This document shows, piece by piece, positions 6,821 through 13,047 of a DNA stretch of 24,289 nucleotides. The DNA is from JBBQQG01 sp038216175 (GTDB lineage Bacteria; Patescibacteriota; Saccharimonadia; Saccharimonadales; OMJO01): the NCBI GenBank assembly GCA_038216175.1, contig JBBQQG010000015.1, positions 1 to 24,289 on the forward strand, given 5' to 3'. A program made the position numbers and the translations under genes. The notes beneath the pieces were generated by a model. It saw nothing but the letters and a program-made list of their open reading frames with translations. It searched no databases and was not told the origin of the DNA. Every line of letters begins with the position of its first letter. Within the stretch, counting starts at the first letter, position 1.

Positions 6821-6886
6821 ATGTACAAGAAGGTGGAAATACGGGAGAAAGGAGAACAAATACAATTAGTATATAAACCTATTTAG
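6821..6886 (+). CDS. Possible 21-residue leader peptide
   Basis: A tiny ORF (MYKKVEIREKGE..., 21 residues) begins about nine bases after the predicted transcription start and so would be nearly leaderless. Its stop lies directly before the strong ribosome binding site of the 53-residue ORF. It could be a regulatory leader peptide or simply the untranslated region of the next gene. No codon bias or attenuator hairpin decides between these. Confidence 0.3.
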   Translation: MYKKVEIREKGEQIQLVYKPI

Positions 6887-6899
6887 AGAGGAGCTTGAC

Positions 6900-7061
6900 A
6901 TGAACTCAAATGAAAAAAGCCCACTTAGCGAAACTTACCTGCCATTTTTAGCATCACCGGAATTAACAGTTAACAGAAGAATCAATCTTTTAAGGCAACT
7001 GATCGGATATCGTCAAATTCCTTTTATGAGCCGCTGGTTAATCTACCGAGCACTTTGGTAA
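6900..7061 (+). CDS. Unrecognised small protein, 53 residues
   Basis: Not recognised. The ATG at 6900 follows a strong AGAGGAG ribosome binding site at six bases, behind a good promoter, so it is very probably translated. The N-terminal 20 residues are polar and then hydrophobic (NEKSPLSETYLPFLASPE). Residues 24-53 are basic, with alternating hydrophobic and Arg residues, and end in RWLIYRALW, which could form an amphipathic membrane-binding helix. It has no Cys and no signal peptide. It faces metG tail to tail 27 bases away. Its placement just downstream of the NrtR-like regulator and under a palindromic operator suggests it is the regulated output of that locus. This is inference. Confidence 0.6.
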   Translation: MNSNEKSPLSETYLPFLASPELTVNRRINLLRQLIGYRQIPFMSRWLIYRALW

Positions 7062-7088
7062 ACGAAGGATATAGACTTATATATAAAT

Positions 7089-8561
7089 CTAGGAACTCTT
7101 GTTAATTTCGACAGATTTATCGGAATCTATATGATCCTTTCTCGGAAATAGCGTTCCTTCAATCGGACGTACGACTCCTTCGCCAAAAATATATTTTATT
7201 TTAGTAGCTGTATCAGGTAAAAACGGCTGTAGCAGTTCAGCTACTTCCAACAGACAGCTGACTTGATATGCTAGTACTTCCCTTAAATGATCGGGGTCAC
7301 CATTTTTGTTTATTTCCCATGGTTTTTGTTCATCGATATACTGATTTAGACCTCTTACTTGTTCCCAAATATCATCAAGTGCTTTATCGAAATGACATTG
7401 TTCAATCGCCTCATAGTAATGTGCAATGTCGTGTTCTGAGCCCGGAGAACTTCCAATAATACCGTTTTGGAACTGATTTATCATGGCAGATGTTCTTTGT
7501 ACGGCGTTGCCTAGTTCATTAGCTAATTCGTTATTATATGCGTCGTGGAATTTTTGCCAGCTAAAGTCTCCGTCGTTATAACTCGGAATATGTCGCAGGA
7601 AATAGTAGCGAAAAGCATCTACACCGTACTTAGCAACTATTTCATCCGGGCTTATTACATTACCTAGTGATTTACTAATTTTTTTGCCTTCAATAGTTAT
7701 AAATCCGTGCACGTATAATTTTTTTGGCAGTGGCAAACCTAAAGCTAGCAGCATTCCCGGCCAGATTGCGGCATGAAATCTTATAATATCTTTACCAATT
7801 ATCTGTACGTTTGGAGGCCAAAAAGTCTTAAAATCTTTATACTCAGGATAACCAACGACAGTCAAATAATTCATTAAAGCTTCAAACCAAACATACATAA
7901 CTTGAGTATCATCACCTGGTACCGGTATTCCCCACGAAATCTTATCCTTCGGTCTGGATATACTAATATCGTCAAGACCCTGTTTAATAACCTGCATAAT
8001 CTCGTGTTTTTTAGTAGTTGGTATTATCTTGAATGCACCGCTAAATATTGCTTTTTCAATAAGTGGAGTATATTTGCTCAGTTTAAAAAAATAGTTTTCT
8101 TCTTCTATTTTTTCGTATGGAATATCATGATGAGGACAAATTCCTTTATTTTCTTTGGCGACCGCCTCTGTTACGAATGACTCACAGCCGGTACAATATA
8201 GTCCACTATATTTGTCTTTATATATATCTTGTTTCAGGTTTTGCCAGATAATCTGAGCTCTTTTCTCATGACCGCTATCAGTTGTTCTGACAAACCTATC
8301 AGCACTAATATTAAGATTTTTACTGAGATCACGATACTGCTTGCTAATCATGTCGACAAAATCTTTTGTCGAGTAACCTTTTTCTTTGGCTTTGTCGGCG
8401 ACTTTCCCGCCATGTTCATCTGTACCAGTACTAAATAATACCGATTCACCTTTAGCCCGGGCAGCTCTAGCTAAAACGTCGGCATACAAAAGCTCAAGCG
8501 CAAAACCTATGTGAGGTTCTCCGTTAACATAGGGAATAGAGGTAGTAATATAAAAATTCAT
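7089..8561 (-). CDS. metG: Methionyl-tRNA synthetase
   Basis: Class I synthetase charging tRNA-Met, 490 residues. HIGF at 17-20 is the HIGH motif and KISKS at 294-298 is the KMSKS motif. A single zinc knuckle is visible with C123, C126, C142 and a His at 144/145 (CTGCESF, then CPHH). The FSTGTDEHGGK segment near 43-53 and the VYVWFEAL segment near 223 are typical. The anticodon-binding helical domain runs to about residue 470. There is no C-terminal EMAP-like tRNA-binding domain, so this is the short form. Its 74-base leader carries a 10-bp direct repeat. It is likely transcribed alone or at the end of the pyrF operon. No T-box or other riboswitch is visible. Confidence 0.97.
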   Translation of the reverse strand: MNFYITTSIPYVNGEPHIGFALELLYADVLARAARAKGESVLFSTGTDEHGGKVADKAKEKGYSTKDFVDMISKQYRDLSKNLNISADRFVRTTDSGHEKRAQIIWQNLKQDIYKDKYSGLYCTGCESFVTEAVAKENKGICPHHDIPYEKIEEENYFFKLSKYTPLIEKAIFSGAFKIIPTTKKHEIMQVIKQGLDDISISRPKDKISWGIPVPGDDTQVMYVWFEALMNYLTVVGYPEYKDFKTFWPPNVQIIGKDIIRFHAAIWPGMLLALGLPLPKKLYVHGFITIEGKKISKSLGNVISPDEIVAKYGVDAFRYYFLRHIPSYNDGDFSWQKFHDAYNNELANELGNAVQRTSAMINQFQNGIIGSSPGSEHDIAHYYEAIEQCHFDKALDDIWEQVRGLNQYIDEQKPWEINKNGDPDHLREVLAYQVSCLLEVAELLQPFLPDTATKIKYIFGEGVVRPIEGTLFPRKDHIDSDKSVEINKSS

Positions 8562-8571
8562 AATGTCTACT

Positions 8572-8604
8572 ACCTAGTCTAATGTAATTAAATAACCTAG
8601 TCTA
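8572..8604 (-). repeat. 10-bp direct repeat in the metG leader
   Basis: ACCTAGTCTA occurs at 8572-8581 and 8595-8604 (plus-strand reading), 23 bases apart start to start, close to two helical turns. Both copies lie between pyrF and the metG ATG. The spacing puts them on one face of the DNA, as expected for a paired regulator site; no hairpin is evident. Confidence 0.5.
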
Positions 8605-8635
8605 CGTCGTTGTACTTAAATAACGATGAATCAAA

Positions 8636-9433
8636 CTACGCGTAGCTATAATATTTGTCTGGCTTTTTAATAGCTAAGGCAATCTCTTCAAGTATTGATT
8701 CGATCGCAAATCGAGGTTTTCCAATAGATTTAGGCGGAGAAGTAATAGGCCTTCCAATAACAATTTTACTGGTGCCGTTTGCAACTGCAAAAGCCGGGGT
8801 AGCAGGTCGACGCTGGTCGTTAGATGGAGCCCAAATCGGGCGGCAGCCGAGAGCTACTTTTAATAAATGTTTTGTCAATTTGTTTCTATTCAAAGTTTTA
8901 AGTTCATTAGCCCCGCAAATTACGCCGTCAAAACCGCAGTTGGCTGCCTCGATGGCATAATACTCAACTTGCTGATTCAGAGTTCGGCCGTTATATTCTT
9001 TTTTAATTTCTGACGATGTTTTGGAAGTTAACACAGTTACCGCTAGTGCAATAGTACCAACATTTGTTTTAATCAGTTCAGTCTGAGCTTTGTTATTTCT
9101 TTCATTAATAAAAGCCGTCATAGCATCGATACCGGCACTAGCATGCATATTTACCATTGCCGGAGATAAACTAAAAATACGTCTGACGCTTTTAGTTATT
9201 GTGTTGTCGATATCATTAAATTTAGTATCAACAAAAACATCTATTTCATTATCTTTTAGTACTTTAATCGGATAAGTCCAGCCGTCATCGACAGAAATTT
9301 CGGTACCGATTTTGGCATTTATCCCATACTCCTGAATCAAGTCGATCATATCTTGAGCATCTGGAGTATCAATACTTGGGTAGTCTAGTGCAACATACAG
9401 AAAATTTTCCGGACGATCAGTCAATACCATCAT
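8636..9433 (-). CDS. pyrF: Orotidine 5'-phosphate decarboxylase
   Basis: Last step of UMP synthesis, converting OMP to UMP; 265 residues, slightly long for the compact form. The barrel landmarks are VALDYP (D17), KIGTE (K41), the catalytic D-K-x-x-D at D69, K71 and D74 (DTKFNDIDNT), a NMHASAG segment, a VTVLTS segment, and the C-terminal DQRRPATPA then VIGRPIT, which bind the phosphate. Two ATG codons are adjacent at the start. It starts 17 bases after the CxxC small protein and is probably in the operon with the FMN reductase. No other pyrimidine gene is in view, so it may serve salvage or an incomplete pathway. Confidence 0.93.
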   Translation of the reverse strand: MMVLTDRPENFLYVALDYPSIDTPDAQDMIDLIQEYGINAKIGTEISVDDGWTYPIKVLKDNEIDVFVDTKFNDIDNTITKSVRRIFSLSPAMVNMHASAGIDAMTAFINERNNKAQTELIKTNVGTIALAVTVLTSKTSSEIKKEYNGRTLNQQVEYYAIEAANCGFDGVICGANELKTLNRNKLTKHLLKVALGCRPIWAPSNDQRRPATPAFAVANGTSKIVIGRPITSPPKSIGKPRFAIESILEEIALAIKKPDKYYSYA

Positions 9434-9450
9434 GAACGGATTATCTCACA

Positions 9451-9612
9451 CTAATCGGTTGTTAAATGCCATAATTTACAATAACTACAATGATAAGGTT
9501 TTAGAGCAGAGCCATGCTGCCAGTCTGCTGCCAGAGCAATATTAGCTGCTTCTTTTTTAGTTGCAAATATCATTTTATCTTTACATGGTAGAATCTTAAC
9601 TTCTTCAGCCAT
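9451..9612 (-). CDS. Small CxxC protein, 53 residues
   Basis: The ATG at 9612 lies six bases after the FMN reductase stop, and the TAG at 9451 lies 17 bases before pyrF, so it sits inside an operon. Residues 1-15 are a strand-like start with one Cys (VKILPCKDKMIF). Residues 18-34 are a helix (TKKEAANIALAADW). The end, KPYHCSYCKLWHLT, carries C42, C45 and two His (H41, H49), a compact pattern seen in small zinc-binding proteins. With C10 it could form a zinc site or a redox pair. No family name is assigned. It has no clear ribosome binding site, so translation may be coupled to the upstream gene. Confidence 0.7.
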   Translation of the reverse strand: MAEEVKILPCKDKMIFATKKEAANIALAADWQHGSALKPYHCSYCKLWHLTTD

Positions 9613-9618
9613 ATCTAA

Positions 9619-10350
9619 TTATCTATATTCTGGATTTTCAAAATCGAACCGGCTACCAGCATCCCATTTACTTCGCTGATTGCCGTAAGCTGGAATACCA
9701 CTATTTTGTTTTATCATTTTTGCTAAATGCATTAAATTCCATGTCATGAATGTAGTATTTCTGTTGGTAAAATCATTTTCGATTCCTACAACTGTACCAT
9801 CATCTAATTTATCTCCATAACTCGGTCCTGGACCTGCTTCACCGACCCAACCGGCATCAGCCTGAGGAGGAATCGTATAACCAAGATGACCTAGACTATA
9901 AAGCACATTCATAGCACAGTGTTTGATCCCGTCTTCGTTACCGGTTATTAAGCAACCGCCTACTTTGCCATAATCAGCATACTGACCCTGTTTGTTTAAT
10001 ATTGAGGAATTAGCATAAAGCCGTTCGATAACTTTTTTCATTTCGGAACTATTATCGCCTAGCCAAATTGGTCCTGTTAAAACTACTATATCTGCGGATT
10101 TTACTTTTTCGTATATATTTGGCCATTCATCTTCGTCCCAACCATGTTCGCGCATATCTGGATAGACTCCAGTCGCAATATTATGGTCGATTGGTCGTAT
10201 AACCTGAGTAGTCACGCCGTGTTTATCCATAATATTTTTACTTATATCGATTAACAATTCGGTATGGCTTTTTTCAGGCGACTTTTTAAGCGTACAATTA
10301 AAATAAATTGCATTTAAATCGCTAAAATCCCACTTAGAATTTTCTGACAT
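9619..10350 (-). CDS. NAD(P)H-dependent FMN reductase / flavodoxin-fold protein
   Basis: Flavodoxin-like fold oxidoreductase, 243 residues, probably reducing FMN or quinones with NAD(P)H. Residues 13-30 hold the first strand and a phosphate-binding region (AIYFNCTLKKSPEKSHTE). Residues 83-105 hold DIVVLTGPIWLGDNSSEMKK, the typical second flavin loop of this family. Residues 130-138 (GGCLITGNE) and the loop around 165-180 (WVGEAGPGPSYGD) would complete the flavin site. An AAGGAG ribosome binding site precedes the ATG by about seven bases. It follows the FKBP gene by 27 bases and precedes the CxxC protein. Its substrate cannot be told from sequence. Confidence 0.85.
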   Translation of the reverse strand: MSENSKWDFSDLNAIYFNCTLKKSPEKSHTELLIDISKNIMDKHGVTTQVIRPIDHNIATGVYPDMREHGWDEDEWPNIYEKVKSADIVVLTGPIWLGDNSSEMKKVIERLYANSSILNKQGQYADYGKVGGCLITGNEDGIKHCAMNVLYSLGHLGYTIPPQADAGWVGEAGPGPSYGDKLDDGTVVGIENDFTNRNTTFMTWNLMHLAKMIKQNSGIPAYGNQRSKWDAGSRFDFENPEYR

Positions 10351-10377
10351 ATTTACTCCTTTAATTAGATTATTTCA

Positions 10378-11010
10378 TCATTCTACAGAAATTAATTGAA
10401 TATCGAAAACCATTACGGCATTTGGCGGAATCGGAGATTTGCCCTGCGCGCCATATCCAACCGAAGGTGGTACTATTACCCTCCGCGTTCCTCCAGCCTT
10501 CATACCAAGTAAACCTTCTTCCCAGCCTGATATTACTTCGTGGTTACCGATTGTAAAGGCAAGAGCTTTATCGGTAGTCTGATCAAATAATCTGCCATCA
10601 GTCAGCCAACCTTTATATTTAACAATTAATTTCTTGCCGATAGTTGCTTCTAAACCAGTTCCTACGGTGATATCTCCAAAGAGCGACTGAGTATTATCTT
10701 TATATTGGTCGTACTGGCTGAAAGTAGCAGGCTCGGGAGCCTGCTTGGTTTGAGGGGTTGACGATGAACTTGGCTGCTGAGAGGTATTATCTTGAAGACC
10801 GACGTTATTCGAACCAAGCGTCGCACTGGGCTGGGTTTGAATTGTTAGCTGATTATTATCAGTTGTTGCACTAGTATCTGGCTGAGTTGTTTGAGCGCTA
10901 AGAACCTTTTTATTATTTTTATTTAAATACCAGTAGCCGTATCCAAATAAACCAAGCAGTAGCAAACCGATAAACACCGCTACTGATCCAATAACCCAGT
11001 CATTTCGCAT
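10378..11010 (-). CDS. Membrane-anchored FKBP-type peptidyl-prolyl isomerase
   Basis: Extracytoplasmic protein-folding factor, 210 residues. A single N-terminal membrane anchor (about residues 5-30) has no lipobox cysteine. A Ser/Thr/Gln/Pro-rich linker covers residues 38-110. The FKBP domain covers 115-210 with the family marks VKYKGWLTDGRLFD, VISGWEEGLLGMKAGGTRR, PPSVGYGAQG and a final IPPNAVMVFDIQL. The active-site aromatic residues are mostly kept. The linker would hold the domain away from the membrane, suggesting a role in folding surface proteins. The promoter ends seven bases before the ATG, so the message is probably leaderless. Confidence 0.95.
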   Translation of the reverse strand: MRNDWVIGSVAVFIGLLLLGLFGYGYWYLNKNNKKVLSAQTTQPDTSATTDNNQLTIQTQPSATLGSNNVGLQDNTSQQPSSSSTPQTKQAPEPATFSQYDQYKDNTQSLFGDITVGTGLEATIGKKLIVKYKGWLTDGRLFDQTTDKALAFTIGNHEVISGWEEGLLGMKAGGTRRVIVPPSVGYGAQGKSPIPPNAVMVFDIQLISVE

Positions 11011-11017
11011 TGCTATA

Positions 11018-11046
11018 ATTGTACGTTAATAAAATCTAGCCTACAA
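11018..11046 (-). promoter_or_regulatory. FKBP gene promoter (leaderless arrangement)
   Basis: On the minus strand TTGTAG (11046-11041) and TACAAT (11023-11018) are 17 bases apart. Only seven bases separate the -10 from the ATG at 11010, so transcription should start at or beside the start codon and no ribosome binding site can exist in the message. Confidence 0.6.
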
Positions 11047-11107
11047 TATTTCGAAAACCATAATACTAATGATTTAAAATTGGGTACAGTAATTTTATAA
11101 TATTGAC

Positions 11108-11638
11108 CTACATTACTAGTTCGTCTTGATATATCAGAACATCTGGACCAGAACTTGGTGACAAATTAATTACGTTATAGGCTTTAATCGGATGATTACC
11201 GGAATTTACGCAAATTCGCTGATAGCTTGAGGCTTTGGATGGATCGTAGGTTATGTTTAGTTTTGTCGAATTACCTTGACCGGTAAGCTCTACCGCGGCA
11301 GTCAACCCACCGCCCTTAAGCGGTAATACTTGGATATAATAGCATTCTCTTTTAATAGCGACCTTACCACCGACTGCATACGATAACTGGGCATTTGGAG
11401 AGACATCGCTTACTGTTTGTTCTCCGATCGAGTCGATTTGGGCTTGAATATTAACGACTCCGGCTGTTTTTTCAGCACTTTGGTAATTTAAAAACTGAGA
11501 ATAATTTGCTGTTTCGGCGTGACTAGACGACAAGAAATACGAACCGGCAATCACGACAATTAGGACGATTGCCCCCGGAAGTATAAAACGTTTTAGGTTA
11601 TTATTTTTTACTTTAGACCCTGCTTGAATTTTTTTCAT
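11108..11638 (-). CDS. Secreted or anchored protein, unrecognised, 176 residues
   Basis: Not recognised. The start is set at the ATG at 11638 (MKKIQAG...); an in-frame GTG four codons upstream is possible. Residues 17-42 form a basic-then-hydrophobic segment ending in SSSHAE, an uncleaved anchor or a signal peptide with cleavage near the SHA. The rest is exported and probably beta-rich. Two cysteines in the mature part (in KRECYYIQ and QRICVNSG) could form a disulfide. The C-terminus (INLSPSSGPDVLIYQ) resembles a beta strand end. An 11-bp inverted repeat lies just upstream of the start. It may be a surface protein peculiar to the lineage. Confidence 0.72.
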   Translation of the reverse strand: MKKIQAGSKVKNNNLKRFILPGAIVLIVVIAGSYFLSSSHAETANYSQFLNYQSAEKTAGVVNIQAQIDSIGEQTVSDVSPNAQLSYAVGGKVAIKRECYYIQVLPLKGGGLTAAVELTGQGNSTKLNITYDPSKASSYQRICVNSGNHPIKAYNVINLSPSSGPDVLIYQDELVM

Positions 11639-11650
11639 AATAGTTACCAC

Positions 11651-11692
11651 TTAGATTGCTAATTATTTAAACCATAAGCTATAGCAATCTAA
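11651..11692 (-). promoter_or_regulatory. 11-bp perfect inverted repeat before the secreted-protein gene
   Basis: TTAGATTGCTA (11651-11661) and TAGCAATCTAA (11682-11692) are perfect complements separated by 20 bases. In the minus-strand RNA this gives an 11-bp hairpin ending 12 bases before the ATG. It could be an operator over the promoter or a structured leader; there is no U-run, so it is not a terminator. The rest of this 169-base gap is AT-rich and shows nothing else. Confidence 0.6.
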
Positions 11693-11807
11693 ATAGCAAT
11701 AAGGCAAATATAGAATTAATAATTTATATCGATATCATTAGAATATAAATAAACATTTATAAAACCCAAACATGCGTATTATCTAGAATCGGTCTACGTA
11801 ATCTATA

Positions 11808-12545
11808 TTAGTGAGCTTGCGGCACGACTCTAGGATCAGCAGTATCGTCAAATTCACCCATATTCCAGATCTCTGGTGTTATTTTGAAAAGTTTATCAAG
11901 TCGCCTGGCATTATCAGGATTGCGCACTCGAATTGTTTGTTCCCAAAATGCATGTTGAAGTTCAACTGATCCGGGAACAAGTTTGCTATAAATATCTTCA
12001 ATATGGTTTTCGAAGTCAGGTATTTTATTCGTGTATTGGCTCGCAATATTTCGGGCATTTGCGATGTTACGTGCTTGTCTGGCGGGGGCACTACTTTCAC
12101 CTAAATCTTGTTTAAAAAATGCAGCCTGTCTGACAAGTCTACATCTCTCACCTATCAGAGATATTACTCTCATCTCAACGGCTGGATCTCGACTAATGTC
12201 GTAGTTTATCGACAGGCTAGTTGGCACCATGTAAAGATATAGTGATGCAACTAGCTCCTCAAAACCTGCTAGCCCAGGATTAATTGCAGCAGCCTGTTCA
12301 ACAATACGTGCTGCATTTATTTCGTACTGATCAACGAATGTATTTTGATGTAAATCATTTTTGTGACTTAATATACTGTCCAAACCGGCTTTTTGTTCGG
12401 CAATAGCATCTATTAGTTGTGGCTCAACAATGTCCATTTCACCACGAATTTCATCAAGAAAACGGTATTCTGGCAGCTCAACTCCAAGCCGACGGCAAAA
12501 TGGTGCATGCGGATTGGGCTCTTGATTAAACAGCGCTTCGCTCAT
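11808..12545 (-). CDS. Unrecognised helical cytosolic protein, 245 residues
   Basis: Not recognised. The start is placed at the ATG at 12545, because the upstream ATG at 12572 would put the -10 box TATAGT inside the coding region. The protein is mostly alpha-helical, rich in Ala, Ile, Glu and Arg, with no membrane segment. Residues 35-75 and 80-110 are long amphipathic helices. A repeated-looking run QARNIANARNIASQYT occurs near 155-170. The tail is acidic. It is transcribed toward the secreted protein from its own promoter and may be leaderless. There is no enzymatic motif. It is a real gene judging by length, codon use and promoter. Confidence 0.7.
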   Translation of the reverse strand: MSEALFNQEPNPHAPFCRRLGVELPEYRFLDEIRGEMDIVEPQLIDAIAEQKAGLDSILSHKNDLHQNTFVDQYEINAARIVEQAAAINPGLAGFEELVASLYLYMVPTSLSINYDISRDPAVEMRVISLIGERCRLVRQAAFFKQDLGESSAPARQARNIANARNIASQYTNKIPDFENHIEDIYSKLVPGSVELQHAFWEQTIRVRNPDNARRLDKLFKITPEIWNMGEFDDTADPRVVPQAH

Positions 12546-12554
12546 AATACATAT

Positions 12555-12560
12555 ACTATA
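12555..12560 (-). promoter_or_regulatory. -10 box of the 245-residue protein (leaderless)
   Basis: TATAGT on the minus strand ends nine bases before the ATG at 12545. No convincing -35 is seen at 16-18 bases upstream, so this is a weak call. It explains the choice of start codon. Confidence 0.4.
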
Positions 12561-12599
12561 CAATAATTTCATTAGATCGAGAAGTTGATGGAAACAAAC

Positions 12600-12625
12600 A
12601 AAAAAGCACCAGATATAACTGATGC
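12600..12625 (-). terminator. Rho-independent terminator of tmRNA
   Basis: On the minus strand a 7-bp stem (GCATCAG with CTGGTGC, one U-G pair) and a six-base loop are followed by six T. It begins five bases after the CCA end of the tmRNA. Confidence 0.9.
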
Positions 12626-12630
12626 ATTTA

Positions 12631-13007
12631 TGGAGGAGCTGCCGGTTACCGCCACCGGGTCCATCGGTTTACGTCGTTAGTCTTCTACAAGCATAGGTCA
12701 TTTAATTGTAAGTATCTCAGCCGTTAAATGACCAAAAAACTGAAATACTTTGATCCTTATCTTAGTAGATTTGTCGGATCAATTAAATCTAAGCAACCAG
12801 ATGATATGACACGACTTAGGAAATTATCTGACGTCTTTTCCAGCGCGGCTGTCTAAGTTTAGGCAGCTAGTGCAAAGCTAGGTGTAAACACACTAGCTAA
12901 GCGTTGAGTAAATGATTTTGCATTTATTCGTTTTGCCCTATAACGCTGAGCAAGCGACTTGCAAACTAACTTGTAAATGTCCAATGTCAAGCTTAAAATT
13001 CAGCCCC
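12631..13007 (-). ncRNA. ssrA: Transfer-messenger RNA (tmRNA)
   Basis: Rescues stalled ribosomes with SmpB. The 377-base gene has a 7-bp acceptor stem: 5' GGGGCTG (13007-13001) with 3' CAGCTCC (12641-12635). This includes the G3-U70 pair that alanyl-tRNA synthetase needs, and an encoded CCA. The tag frame runs 12921-12862 and ends in SFALAA before TAA; the tag starts AKSFTQ and has 20 residues, long for the family. Upstream of it a CGC/GCG stem with TTGCTC-GGGCAA pairing suits pseudoknot 1. Downstream are stem pairs such as GATCC/GGATC and a 10-bp GGTCATTTAA/TTAAATGACC. Helix 2 joins ATTGG...TTTAC...TTAGT to ACTAA...GTAAA...CCGAT. Atypical points: the T-arm is CCGGT-GGCGGTA-ACCGG without TTCRA, the D-loop lacks GG, and the discriminator is U instead of A. 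Confidence 0.97.
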
Positions 13008-13017
13008 GTAACAAAAG

Positions 13018-13047
13018 ATTATACCATTTTTTTACTGCTTATGTCTA
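13018..13047 (-). promoter_or_regulatory. tmRNA promoter
   Basis: On the minus strand TAGACA (13047-13042) and a perfect TATAAT (13023-13018) are 18 bases apart, placing the start a few bases before the mature 5' end at 13007. The -35 overlaps the stop codon of the MFS gene. Confidence 0.8.

Noticed and set aside
12546..12572. Upstream ATG of the helical protein at 12572
   Set aside because: The added nine codons contain the -10 box TATAGT, and the ATG at 12545 fits the leaderless pattern seen elsewhere in the window.
12631..12658. A separate tRNA gene at the CCA end
   Set aside because: The acceptor 3' strand pairs with a 5' strand 366 bases away and the tag frame with ALAA lies between, so this is the tmRNA end.
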